Origin: Natranaeroarchaeum aerophilus
GTDB lineage: Archaea > Halobacteriota > Halobacteria > Halobacteriales > Natronoarchaeaceae
Assembly (NCBI RefSeq): GCF_023638055.1
Contig: NZ_JAKRVY010000007.1
Location: forward strand, 62,001 to 126,000
Reading direction: 5' to 3'
DNA length: 64,000 nucleotides
The notes under the pieces were generated by a model. That model saw nothing but the letters and a program-made list of their open reading frames with translations. It made no database searches and was not told the DNA's origin. Positions 31,565 through 40,020 of the stretch are shown in pieces. Every line of letters starts with the position of its first letter. Position 1 is the first letter of the stretch. The translations under genes were made by a program, and so were the position numbers.

Positions 31565-32758
31565 ATGCAGGATATTGTTCAGGATGCGCTTGAAAACGCC
31601 GAAGAGGAGAAACGGGAGATGGACGCTGCGGCAGACGACGACGAGTTTGGCGATCCTCGGATCGTGATCGTCGGTGCTGGCGGTGCCGGGAACAACACGG
31701 TCAATCGGCTGTACAATATCGGCGTCGAAGGTGCCGAGACCATTGCGATCAACACCGACAAACAGCACCTCAAGATGATCGAGGCCGACACGAAGATCCT
31801 CGTCGGCAAGTCCCTGACAAACGGACTCGGAGCAGGTGGCGACCCATCGATGGGCGAGCGAGCTACCGAGATGGCCCAGGGAACGGTCAAGGAAGTACTG
31901 GGTAACGCCGATCTCGTGTTCGTCACCGCAGGGATGGGTGGCGGGACCGGGACCGGAGCAGCACCGGTCGTCTCGAAGATCGCCAAAGAACAGGGTGCGA
32001 TCGTCGTCGGTATGGTCTCGACGCCGTTCAACGTCGAGCGCGCACGGACGGTCAAGGCCGAGGAGGGGCTGGAGAAACTGCGCGACGAGGCCGATTCGAT
32101 CATCGTACTCGACAACAACCGTCTGCTGGAGTACGTGCCAAATCTGCCGATCGGCAAGGCCTTCTCGGTGATGGACCAGATCATCGCCGAGACGGTCAAG
32201 GGAATCTCGGAAACGATCACCCAGCCGAGTCTGATCAATCTGGACTACGCCGATATGACGACCATCATGAACCAGGGTGGCGTCGCAGTGATGCTCGTCG
32301 GCGAGACACAGGACAAGAACAAGACAGAAGAAGTAGTCAAGGACGCGATGAACCATCCACTGCTTGATGTCGACTACCGCGGCGCGAGCGGCGGGCTGGT
32401 TCACATTACTGGCGGCCCCGACCTCACACTGAAGGAGGCCGAGGGCATCGCGGACAATATTACCGAGCGACTGGAAGCCAGCGCGAACGTCATCTGGGGG
32501 GCCCGAATCCAGGAGGAGTACAAGGGCAAGGTCCGCGTGATGGCGATCATGACCGGCGTCCAGAGCGCGCAGGTGCTTGGTCCGACGACGCAAAAGCAGG
32601 CCAACAAGTCCCGCGAGAGTCTCCAGGGCGCGAACGAAGCATCCTTTGACGCCAGCCAGAATCTCGACGACTCGGGAAGTCAGGGTAACTTTGGCGCTCA
32701 GAGCGACGGCGGAAAGAATACCGTCGAGAAGCAAAACGGCCTCGACGTCATCCGGTAG
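31565..32758 (+). CDS. ftsZ2: Cell division protein FtsZ2
   Basis: A 397-residue tubulin-like GTPase. An acidic N-terminal extension starting [15 protein letters not shown] is typical of the FtsZ2 group and not of FtsZ1. The GTP-binding loop is GGGTGTG (125-131), the first glycine-rich loop is [14 protein letters not shown] (36-49), and the catalytic T7 loop is NLDYAD (225-230). The C-terminal 60 residues are polar and variable. FtsZ2 drives constriction in haloarchaea. It follows cdrS after 2 nt, with a GGTG Shine-Dalgarno-like element overlapping the cdrS end. Confidence 0.95.
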   Translation: MQDIVQDALENAEEEKREMDAAADDDEFGDPRIVIVGAGGAGNNTVNRLYNIGVEGAETIAINTDKQHLKMIEADTKILVGKSLTNGLGAGGDPSMGERATEMAQGTVKEVLGNADLVFVTAGMGGGTGTGAAPVVSKIAKEQGAIVVGMVSTPFNVERARTVKAEEGLEKLRDEADSIIVLDNNRLLEYVPNLPIGKAFSVMDQIIAETVKGISETITQPSLINLDYADMTTIMNQGGVAVMLVGETQDKNKTEEVVKDAMNHPLLDVDYRGASGGLVHITGGPDLTLKEAEGIADNITERLEASANVIWGARIQEEYKGKVRVMAIMTGVQSAQVLGPTTQKQANKSRESLQGANEASFDASQNLDDSGSQGNFGAQSDGGKNTVEKQNGLDVIR

Positions 32759-32828
32759 CTGAATCTTCCTTTTCCGGCGGCGTCGTTCGGAAACGCTGAT
32801 TTACTCGCATCACTAACAGCGATGTATA

Positions 32829-33203
32829 GTGACGATCAGCACCTCTCGGCGTCGGCTGCTGGCCGCCAGTTGTGGGCTCACATTCGGAGCGATAGCTGGA
32901 TGTACGGAGAATGAGGACGGACATACCACGTATGACATCGAAAACCAGCGATCCGAGGGGGTAGCTATCGACTTTCGGATGTACACAATGGGAGAGCTCG
33001 TCATTGCCCGGGAGTACGAACTCGACTCGGGTGAGACTCGCCGGGAAGAAAACGCGCTGGCAGGGACGGAGTTCGAAGTCGAAGTGACCATCGACGAGGA
33101 GACGGCGACGTACGACCTCGAGCAGAAGGGCTGTGACGATCAGGAGCTACGAATCCGGATTCGGGACGACGAGGTTGTGTTCGACTCCGACGACTGCGAG
33201 TGA
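32829..33203 (+). CDS. Tat-exported lipoprotein, unknown function
   Basis: A 124-residue lipoprotein: SRRRLLAASCGLTFGAIAGC (residues 6-25) is a twin-arginine signal ending in a lipobox Cys. The mature part is an acidic beta-sandwich-like domain (YDIENQRSEGVAIDFRMY, EFEVEVTIDEETATYDLE) with a Cys near the end (GCDDQE, DDCE). It starts with GTG at 32829, about 26 nt after a TATA-like gatttactc. Convergent with ncsA, 15 nt apart. Confidence 0.75.
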   Translation: MTISTSRRRLLAASCGLTFGAIAGCTENEDGHTTYDIENQRSEGVAIDFRMYTMGELVIAREYELDSGETRREENALAGTEFEVEVTIDEETATYDLEQKGCDDQELRIRIRDDEVVFDSDDCE

Positions 33204-33218
33204 GAGGAGTTCCCCGTC

Positions 33219-34229
33219 TTACACCGACTGGACCGAATCGACCAGCGCGCACTTCCGGCAGCGCTCGCGCGTGGTCGGCGCACCACACTCGACGCACTCC
33301 TGGGTTTCCGTCGTTCCTTCACTGTCGTCGTTGTAACTGTCGGCTGCGAGCGCAGCCAGTTCCTCGTAGCCGGACATGATCGAATGCCGGGTTCCGGGAT
33401 GGTTCTCTTCGAGGTCGTAGAGCAGCTGTTGAATCTCCCCGCGGTAGGCTTCGCTGGAGTGTGGACACTCCGTTATATGAGCGGGCAGATCCCGGAGGTG
33501 TGCGTAGAGCGCGACTTCCTTTTCGGGGATATCCCGGAGGGGCTTCGCCCGCGGGACGAACACATCCTGATCCGACCGGGAGCCAGGCGACCTGTCTTCG
33601 GAGTCCGGTAGATCACGGTCATCGAAGTCGCCGAGGCTCGCATCGAAGTGACTGGCCATCTGCTCGACGTTCCCTTCGAGGACGTTCATCAGAGCGGTCT
33701 GGGCCTCATCATCGAGGTTGTGTCCGGTTAGCAGTTTGTCGGCGTCGAGCTCATCCGCGTACTTCGAGAGGAGGTCCCGCCGAAAGACGCCACAGTACGC
33801 ACACGCCGCCATATTCTCCGGATCTTTCTCCACGACGTCGTCCATCCGGACGCCGAACTCCTCCTCATATGTGACCAGTTCGTGGCGCAGGTCGAGTTCG
33901 GCGGCCAGTTCCTCACAGGCGTCGACGCTTTTGTCACGGTAGCCCTCGATCCCCTCGTGGATCGTCAGCCCGATCAGCTCGATTCGTGGATCCTTCGCGA
34001 ACGTGTCCTCGAGGATCTGCGTGAGGACGACGCTGTCTTTCCCGCCCGAGAGGCCGATCACCCATCGCTGTGGGTTCTCGGGAGTGGCCGAGCGCGGAAC
34101 CAGACTGTCCTCCCGGATGCGATGGCGGACGCGGCTCTCGACAGACTCGCAGAAGTGCTCCTCGCAGAGATGCGATCCCGAGTACGCCGCATGCATCACG
34201 GCCTCGCGGTCGCACTTGGTGCAGTCCAT
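33219..34229 (-). CDS. ncsA: tRNA 2-thiolation enzyme NcsA (TtuA/Ncs6 family)
   Basis: A 336-residue adenylating sulfurtransferase that makes 2-thiouridine in tRNA, with a SAMP-type ubiquitin-like sulfur carrier. The PP-loop is LSGGKDSVVLT (60-70). An N-terminal zinc knuckle has CTKC (3-6) and CEEHFC (22-27). Catalytic/Fe-S Cys are CAYC (143-146) and a later TECPHSSEAYR Cys. A C-terminal zinc finger has CVECGAP and CRKC. In Haloferax volcanii the gene likewise neighbours ftsZ2. Its ATG at 34229 has a TATA-like ggtgatacc about 26 nt upstream. Confidence 0.93.
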   Translation of the reverse strand: MDCTKCDREAVMHAAYSGSHLCEEHFCESVESRVRHRIREDSLVPRSATPENPQRWVIGLSGGKDSVVLTQILEDTFAKDPRIELIGLTIHEGIEGYRDKSVDACEELAAELDLRHELVTYEEEFGVRMDDVVEKDPENMAACAYCGVFRRDLLSKYADELDADKLLTGHNLDDEAQTALMNVLEGNVEQMASHFDASLGDFDDRDLPDSEDRSPGSRSDQDVFVPRAKPLRDIPEKEVALYAHLRDLPAHITECPHSSEAYRGEIQQLLYDLEENHPGTRHSIMSGYEELAALAADSYNDDSEGTTETQECVECGAPTTRERCRKCALVDSVQSV

Positions 34230-34277
34230 TGGGAGAGCGTAACCGCGTGAGCGGTATCACCGTTTCGGCTCGGCGTC

Positions 34278-34970
34278 TTACAGCGCGTCCGGACCGTCTC
34301 GAACGGCGGCGAGCAGCGTGTCGATTAGCCGCTCGCGGTCAGGCGAGGAGAACAGTTCGTGGCCGCCGTCGTACAGCCGGATCCGATCCGATGGGACCCG
34401 ATCCCCGATTGCCCGCGTACTGACCAGTCGATCACTGAGCGTACAGAAGACGACGGAATCCTCGCTGATCGGTGGGAGGGCGCGCTGAGCGTACCGTATC
34501 TCCCGGAGGAACGACGGCGCGGCGCGTCCGGCTCCGTCCGAGAGCTGTCGATCCGTGGCTAACTCGCCAATCGCGTCTCTGTCGGTCACCTCTGTGGGGA
34601 CGATCGGTACCGATATCGGCAGTTTTCTGACGAGCGATAGTGCTGGCCCCTGTTGGTTCTCGGCATAGCCCCACCACGGGCTGAGATAGGTCCGGGTCTC
34701 GGCGTCGTCGAGATACGGCCCGATCAGGCCGCCAGTGCTATGACCCAGCAGCCGGAACGAGTCGAGCGTCTCGACGTAGCGCTCTACCGGGAGCACGTAC
34801 TCCTCGACGAAGTCATCGATCGTGTCCGGAATCTCGAAGACTGTGACGCGATACTCCGCTGTCAGTTCGTCTAGTAGCCACTGCACGTTCTCGTGATCGA
34901 TTCTGTTCCCCCAGCCGAGGACAAACACGAGTTCGTCGTCGGAGCCTCCGTCGAACGTCTGTCGGCGCAC
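34278..34970 (-). CDS. Alpha/beta hydrolase-like protein
   Basis: A 230-residue alpha/beta-hydrolase fold protein: strand LVFVLGWGNRIDHENVQWLL, nucleophile-type elbow LLGHSTGGLIG (Ser), a late acid in a SDRLVST stretch, and GGHELF near the end for the catalytic His. An ATG at 35087 would sit directly against the ATG of the divergent zinc-ribbon gene, leaving no promoter. A TATA-like cttatac near 34993-34999 lies 26 nt before a GTG at 34970, so that start is preferred. Substrate unknown. Confidence 0.75.
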   Translation of the reverse strand: MRRQTFDGGSDDELVFVLGWGNRIDHENVQWLLDELTAEYRVTVFEIPDTIDDFVEEYVLPVERYVETLDSFRLLGHSTGGLIGPYLDDAETRTYLSPWWGYAENQQGPALSLVRKLPISVPIVPTEVTDRDAIGELATDRQLSDGAGRAAPSFLREIRYAQRALPPISEDSVVFCTLSDRLVSTRAIGDRVPSDRIRLYDGGHELFSSPDRERLIDTLLAAVRDGPDAL

Positions 34971-35087
34971 AGACTGGTCTTCATCGACGGGAAGTATAAG
35001 CGTTGGCGCTGGATCACTCGTTCGTGAATCAAGCGGTTCGGTAGCACACCCTCGAAGATTATGATCGTGTCCGTCGAAGATCGACAT

Positions 35088-35249
35088 ATGGCCCGGAATA
35101 CGGAGCTAGCGACGCTGTCGCACTGCTGGAACTGCGGGTTCGAGGCACCACCCGGAAGCGACGAGTGGGACCGACTCGATGCGGTATCAATCGGAACGCT
35201 GACCCGCTGTCCGGAGTGTGGGAGTACGGATGTCTCGACCGGTCGGTGA
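35088..35249 (+). CDS. Small zinc-ribbon protein
   Basis: A 53-residue protein with CWNCGFE (about 13-19) and CPECGST (about 42-48): two CxxC pairs 25 residues apart, a zinc ribbon. The loop between them is acidic (PPGSDEWDRLDAVS). The ATG at 35088 lies about 26 nt after a TATA-like gattatgat (35057-35065); an in-frame ATG at 35061 lies within that element. Function unknown. Confidence 0.7.
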   Translation: MARNTELATLSHCWNCGFEAPPGSDEWDRLDAVSIGTLTRCPECGSTDVSTGR

Positions 35250-35252
35250 GTA

Positions 35253-36125
35253 TCACCGGAGACGGTCAGTCACACCGTCGAGACATCCTTCCCAGAGACA
35301 TCTCCGAAAGGCGATATCGTAACCGGTCGTATCCCGAACCGCATCGAGGTTCGTTCGGAGGGTGTCCCATTCGTCGGCGGTCAGCGCGATCTCCTCGTTG
35401 GTGCCCATCACGCCCGTGTTGTCGGGGTCGTCGTCATGACACAGTGTGAGGTGGGCAATCTCGTGGAAAAGGAGCCGTTCCTGTTCCCACTGATCTTCGC
35501 GATCACAGACAACCGCCCGGTTACCGACACTGAACCCGTTGACGTGGCCGTCGACGCCGCCACCGAGCAGGTTGGCCCAGGGGCTGTAGACCAGTCCACC
35601 GTACCCCTCGAACTCGTGCCCGGGGATAACGAAGACCTGCACCGCAACATCTCGGACAAACGGTTCGACTTCGTCGTGATACAGGCCGGTTCGATCCCAG
35701 AGCAACGTCCTGGCGTTCCAGCCGTACTCGCGTTCGATCCGATCGCGTTCGTATCGGTGCGGGTAGTCGAGCCACTGCGCGTAGATCCCGTGTTTGCGGA
35801 AGCGCTTTTCGATGTTGCGTTTCGTTCTCTGGTCGATCGATGCCCCTCCGACGTATCTGATATCGAGCAGAAGGTCTCGTCGCTCCGGGTCAAGGCCCTC
35901 AAACTGGTCTCGACCGAACAGGCCGACGAACCTGCGGTGAAACGAGTCGGAGCGTTCTTTGCTATCGGGGATCCCATCCCCGTCTTCGTCGGTGAACCGG
36001 CGGTCCGTCAGGTACCCACCTGCGCTGACGCCTGCTGGGACGCCAATCCCCCCACCGACCGACTGAAGCACCGCCCTGCGGCTTGTTCGGGGCTTCTCCT
36101 CGCCACCGTCCGTCGAGGGGGGCAT
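35253..36125 (-). CDS. Tat-exported zinc metalloprotease-like protein
   Basis: A 290-residue protein. The N-terminus has a twin-arginine signal (SRRAVLQSVGGGIGVPAG, about 15-32), then an acidic DEDGDGIPDSKE calcium-type loop (47-57). The catalytic site is HEIAHLTLCH (221-230), an HExxH followed by a third His after four residues, and a Met in NTGVMG (240) resembles a metzincin Met-turn. Classical metzincins have one more residue between the second and third His, so the site is unusual. Substrate unknown; probably acts outside the cell. The TATA (tatataatc, minus strand 36149-36157) lies 26 nt upstream of the ATG. Confidence 0.8.
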   Translation of the reverse strand: MPPSTDGGEEKPRTSRRAVLQSVGGGIGVPAGVSAGGYLTDRRFTDEDGDGIPDSKERSDSFHRRFVGLFGRDQFEGLDPERRDLLLDIRYVGGASIDQRTKRNIEKRFRKHGIYAQWLDYPHRYERDRIEREYGWNARTLLWDRTGLYHDEVEPFVRDVAVQVFVIPGHEFEGYGGLVYSPWANLLGGGVDGHVNGFSVGNRAVVCDREDQWEQERLLFHEIAHLTLCHDDDPDNTGVMGTNEEIALTADEWDTLRTNLDAVRDTTGYDIAFRRCLWEGCLDGVTDRLR

Positions 36126-36635
36126 TTCTCATCTCATCGGTTTGCATGATTATATATGAAGATACTGGCCGCTTGCTGGACATTCCTCTTCTATGAGGTA
36201 TTCTTGTTACTCCGTGTCGGGTGTGACGAGTTCGTTATTTCGATCGAACAGGTTCGGCAGTACAACCTCAGTACTGCCAAACATCGCCGGCGCGTCGGCG
36301 CTTGCCTCGGTCTGCTCCGTGGGTACGGCGCTCTCACTGTCAGGGGTCTCTGTGGCCGGTGTGGCGTGGCGATCGGCGGTTTCACTTGTCGTTCTGACGG
36401 CTCGTCGTGTTGTCTGCGTGTTGGCTGGCATTGAATGAACTGCGGTGGATCGGTCGGCTACTGGACGTGGGTCAGAAAGAGGGGTCGCGTACTGCTACAG
36501 ATGTGTGCATCGTATCTACCACTGTGAGCTTATCCTTAATAATTGTTTATGTTGTTTCTCCCCTTCCGACTCCGGCCACCCACGCACGTCTGTACGGACC
36601 AAAACCTCATCTATACGCAGAATAGATATCACATA
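36126..36635. other. Intergenic stretch with divergent promoters
   Basis: Contains the TATA for the metalloprotease gene at the left edge and a TATA-like ctatac (36610-36615) for the hybrid kinase at the right. A possible 74-residue acidic protein is read on the minus strand (listed separately). Poly-T stretches and AT-rich DNA lie at 36535-36560. Otherwise no feature. Confidence 0.4.
36207..36431 (-). CDS. Small acidic hypothetical protein
   Basis: A 74-residue, Thr/Ala/Glu-rich frame (MPANTQTTRRAVRTTSETAD..., ending VVLPNLFDRNNELVTPDTE). Third positions are mainly G/C, so it could be real. It is predicted disordered, resembles no family, and has no clear TATA. Low confidence. Confidence 0.4.
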   Translation of the reverse strand: MPANTQTTRRAVRTTSETADRHATPATETPDSESAVPTEQTEASADAPAMFGSTEVVLPNLFDRNNELVTPDTE

Positions 36636-38069
36636 GTGACGACGAACGAGCCGATTTCCGTTCTATACGTCAACGACGACCCCGAACTGCTTCGGTTGGT
36701 CAGTACACGTCTCGAACGGGAACGCGACCACCTGACGATCCACAGGGCCGACTCCGTCGAAGACGGGCTTTCGATCCTGCGAACCGACGACATCGATTGC
36801 ATTCTGAGCGATTACTACATGCCCGACCGAAACGGGCTCGATTTTCTCCGAACCGTCCGTGCGGACGACGACGAGATCCCGTTTATACTGTTCACCGAAA
36901 CGGGCGACGAATCCGTTGCGAGCGAGAGCATCAGCGCGGGCGTCACCGATTACATCATCCAGGAAGCGATCGGCAACCAGTCCGCACTGCTGGCAAACAA
37001 GATCACGACACACGTTGAGCACATCCGCGCACGTCGAACGGTGGAGTATACGGATCGACAGCTTCGAGACATCGCCGAGACGACCGAAGATGTTCTGTGG
37101 GTATTCTCGGCCGACTGGTCGGAGCTTCGATTTGCCAACTCCGCCTACGAGGAGACATTCGGCCACTCGATTGAGGAGCTTCGAGCTGATCCCTCGTCAT
37201 TTCTCGCGCAGGTGGTTGCGGACGATCGGGACCGCGTGCAGCGGGCGATGGAGCGGGTTTCGGATGGAGAGCCACTACGGATTGAATATCGGGTGAACTA
37301 CTCCGATGATATTCGTCTCTGGGTCGAATCACGATGTCGGCCGGGATTCGACGAGAACGGCGACCTGGACTATGTCGCCGGATTTACCCGCGATATCACC
37401 GAGCAGAAATCTCACGAGAAAAGCCTCGTTCTCAAAAACGAACAGCTAGAGCAGTTCAGCTCGACGGTAGCACACGACCTGCGTAACCCCCTCAACATTG
37501 CCGATGGGAACATCGACCTCGCACGTGAGGAGTGTGACAGCCAGTATCTCGACATTGCGTCGGAGGCAGTCTCCGAGATGGCCGTGCTCATCGACGAACT
37601 GCTCGCGCTCGCAAAGGAAGGCGAGACTATCGACGAACGGTCACAGGTCGGGTTCGAAGAACTCGTCCGGTCGGGGGCTCGAAACGTTGTTCTGGATGCA
37701 ACACGACTCGATATCCAGGGCAGCGCAACGCTCGACTGTGACCCCTCGCGGCTGCGCGAGGCGCTGGAGAACCTGTTACGGAACGCGACCGGCCACGGAG
37801 GCGAGGATGTGATGGTAACGGTTGGGTTGATCGACGACGGAACCGGGTTCTACGTCGAGGACGATGGGCAAGGAATCCCTGCCGACAAGCGGAATGTCAT
37901 CTTCGAGCGCGGACATACTGAGTCACAGCACGGGAGCGGGTTCGGGCTGGCAATCGTCGACCAGATCGTCGATGCACACGGCTGGGAAATCGTGGCAACC
38001 GAAAGTTCCAGCGGCGGCGCACGCTTCGAGATCACCGGGATCGATTCACTCTCGATCGAATCGGAGTGA
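36636..38069 (+). CDS. Hybrid response regulator-PAS-histidine kinase
   Basis: A 477-residue cytoplasmic signalling protein. A receiver domain (1-125, phospho-Asp59 in CILSDYYMP), one PAS domain (about 145-255, ending YVAGFTRDITEQ), a dimerisation/H-box with His280 (STVAHDLRNPLN), and an ATPase domain with N-box Asn383 (LLRNATGHG), G1 DDGQGIP (409-415) and G2 GSGFGLAI (433-440). No membrane segment. It starts with GTG at 36636, which gives a leaderless mRNA from the TATA-like ctatac at 36610. The ligand or partner is not evident. Confidence 0.88.
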   Translation: MTTNEPISVLYVNDDPELLRLVSTRLERERDHLTIHRADSVEDGLSILRTDDIDCILSDYYMPDRNGLDFLRTVRADDDEIPFILFTETGDESVASESISAGVTDYIIQEAIGNQSALLANKITTHVEHIRARRTVEYTDRQLRDIAETTEDVLWVFSADWSELRFANSAYEETFGHSIEELRADPSSFLAQVVADDRDRVQRAMERVSDGEPLRIEYRVNYSDDIRLWVESRCRPGFDENGDLDYVAGFTRDITEQKSHEKSLVLKNEQLEQFSSTVAHDLRNPLNIADGNIDLAREECDSQYLDIASEAVSEMAVLIDELLALAKEGETIDERSQVGFEELVRSGARNVVLDATRLDIQGSATLDCDPSRLREALENLLRNATGHGGEDVMVTVGLIDDGTGFYVEDDGQGIPADKRNVIFERGHTESQHGSGFGLAIVDQIVDAHGWEIVATESSSGGARFEITGIDSLSIESE

Positions 38070-38091
38070 GGCCGGTGATTTCGAGCCTCAG

Positions 38092-38255
38092 ATATTTTTT
38101 CGCTGCGCTCAGTCATTCTAAAGCACCGAAAGACTCCCTCCGGTCGTCTTTCGACTTTCCGCACTAGTCGTGGCGGAAACACCGAAAGACTCCCTCCGGT
38201 CGTCTTTCGAGCTTTCGACATTCCCTCGCTAACGCTCAGTCATGTCTAAAGCACC
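38092..38255. repeat. Direct and inverted repeats between convergent genes
   Basis: A 31-bp unit starting CACCGAAAGACTCCCTCC and ending GTCTTTCGA occurs at 38124-38154 and 38180-38210. Each has CGAAAGAC and GTCTTTCG arms that can form a hairpin. CTCAGTCAT-CTAAAGCACCG also flanks both ends (38108 and 38235 onward). A T6 run at 38094-38099 could end the kinase mRNA. Confidence 0.55.
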
Positions 38256-39852
38256 GCTGGCCGGTCATTACCATCGCGATATCGTGTTCGTCGGCGGCTT
38301 CGATGACGTCCTCGTCGTTGACCGACCCACCGGGTTGAATCACAGCCTCGATGCCCGCTTCTGCGGCTTTCTCGATGCCGTCCGGGAACGGGAAGAACGC
38401 GTCTGAAGCCATCACTGCGCCCTCCGCTGACTTTCCTTCTGCGTCGCGCTCGGCTTTCATTGTGGCGATCTCGACCGCGTCGACGCGCGAGACCTGTCCC
38501 GCGCCGACGCCGACGGTCTCGGTACCGCTGGCGAAGAGGATCGCGTTCGATTTGACGTGTTTGATCGTCTGCCAGGCAAAGAGCATCGAGTCGATCTGCT
38601 CGTCGGTCGGCTCGCGTTCGGTGACGACCTCCAGGTCCTCGGCGGAGAGTTTCTGATCGTCGCGCTGCTGGATCAGTCGCCCGCCGACGAGATCCTTCTG
38701 GGTGAGCGGTTCGTACCCCTCGCCGAACTCGCCGACATCGAGGACACGCAGGTTCTTTTTTTCCGTGAGCACGTCGAGCGCGTCGTCGGTGTAGCCCGGC
38801 GCGACGACAACCTCCTTGAACGAATCGATGACTTGCTCGGCAGTATCGACGTCACAGACCCGGTTCAGCGCGACGATGCCGCCGAAGGCGCTCTTGGCGT
38901 CGGTCGAGAGGGCGCGCTCGTAGGCCTCCGCAAGCGTGTCCGCAGTCGCACAGCCCGCCGGGTTTGTGTGTTTGATGACAGCGCAGGCCGGGTCGTCGAA
39001 CTCCTTGACGATGCCCAGCGCGGCATCCGTATCGTTGTAGTTGTTGTACGACATCCCCTTCGCCCCCTCGTTCAACTGGGGTGCGCCGACGATGCTGGCC
39101 TCCTCACAGGTGTTATCGACGTAGACCGCGGCGTCCTGATGGGGATTCTCCCCGTAGCGCAGTTCGGCCGCCCGATCGGCTGTTTCGACGTGACGCTGGG
39201 GGAGCTGTTCAGCCGTATCCGAGGCTACCGTGACCTCGCCAGCGTCGAGGTTGACGTCGACGTTGCCCTCGGCGAACCAGCGCACCGCACGCGGGTAGGC
39301 GGCGAACTCGCCCTGATAGAGGATCCGCTCTGCAAGGCTATCCTCGTCGTCGCCCTCGTAGACGGGGATCGGCTCCTGAGTCACGACCGGGCCGCCATCT
39401 ACCTCGCTCTCGACGACCTCTCCCTCGTCGTCGGTCGCGTCGGTGACGATGTGGACCGTACAGCCGGAGACGGAGACGCCCGAATCCAGCGCGTCGCCCC
39501 ACGCGTCCATGCCGGGGAAGGCAGGAAGCAGGGATGGGTGCACGTTCAACGTCGTCGGCTGCGCGTCAAGGAACTCGCCGGTGAGGATCCGCATGTAGCC
39601 ATCGAGACAGACGAGTTCGAACTCGTAGTCGGCCAGCGCGTCGTTGATGCGCGCCTCGTGGGCCTGTCGGCTCTCGCCGTCCTCGCGTTCGACGACTTCG
39701 GTTGGAATACCGCGTTTCTCGGCTTTTTCCACGACCGGCGCGTCGGCGTCGTTGGTCAAGATGACCGCAAACTCCGCGCCGCCGGGCGCGATATCCGCGA
39801 TGTGCATGAGGTTTCGGCCACGATTGCTCGCCATGCCCGCGATCCGTGTCAT
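38236..39852 (-). CDS. purH: PurN-AICAR transformylase fusion (purine synthesis)
   Basis: A 538-residue bifunctional enzyme. Residues 1 to about 200 are glycinamide-ribotide transformylase-like: MTRIAGMASNRGRNLMHI, then LNVHPSLLPAFPGMDAW with the catalytic His and Asp. From about 235 (RYGENPHQDAAVY) to the end it is the AICAR formyltransferase domain of PurH (KHTNPAGCA catalytic region, then DAFFPFPDG and GSVNDEDV). The IMP cyclohydrolase domain of bacterial PurH is missing, as expected in archaea that use PurO. The ATG at 39852 is used, because in-frame upstream residues lie in the divergent promoter. It is transcribed away from purB. Confidence 0.9.
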   Translation of the reverse strand: MTRIAGMASNRGRNLMHIADIAPGGAEFAVILTNDADAPVVEKAEKRGIPTEVVEREDGESRQAHEARINDALADYEFELVCLDGYMRILTGEFLDAQPTTLNVHPSLLPAFPGMDAWGDALDSGVSVSGCTVHIVTDATDDEGEVVESEVDGGPVVTQEPIPVYEGDDEDSLAERILYQGEFAAYPRAVRWFAEGNVDVNLDAGEVTVASDTAEQLPQRHVETADRAAELRYGENPHQDAAVYVDNTCEEASIVGAPQLNEGAKGMSYNNYNDTDAALGIVKEFDDPACAVIKHTNPAGCATADTLAEAYERALSTDAKSAFGGIVALNRVCDVDTAEQVIDSFKEVVVAPGYTDDALDVLTEKKNLRVLDVGEFGEGYEPLTQKDLVGGRLIQQRDDQKLSAEDLEVVTEREPTDEQIDSMLFAWQTIKHVKSNAILFASGTETVGVGAGQVSRVDAVEIATMKAERDAEGKSAEGAVMASDAFFPFPDGIEKAAEAGIEAVIQPGGSVNDEDVIEAADEHDIAMVMTGQRCFRHD

Positions 39853-39905
39853 AGCTGAGTGAGCGAGCGCGTCGACAAAAGTAGTTGCGATACGACCGGG
39901 CAGAG

Positions 39906-39923
39906 TATACATGTACATGTATA
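39906..39923. promoter_or_regulatory. Perfect 18-bp palindrome between purNH and purB
   Basis: TATACATGTACATGTATA reads the same on both strands. It lies about 55 nt upstream of the purNH start and 98 nt upstream of purB, next to TATA-like tatatctttta. A site for a shared purine regulator is plausible; none is known to me with this sequence. Confidence 0.5.
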
Positions 39924-40020
39924 TCTTTTACCCGTATCTTCCGATGTTAGACCCAATCTGTTCACATCCGTGGCTCTTCGTTCCGACACGCTTTTGCTTT
40001 CGGCCGGGCCAGCATTTCCC

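Noticed and set aside
33216-34281. GTCTTAC at 33216 and 34275, both sides of ncsA, as extra CdrL sites
   Set aside because: They are single half-sites overlapping stop codons; a 7-mer is expected several times in 64 kb, so only the palindromic pairs before cdrS are kept.
38557-39858. Plus-strand open frame (433 residues) opposite purNH
   Set aside because: Antisense to a clear enzyme gene; no domains.
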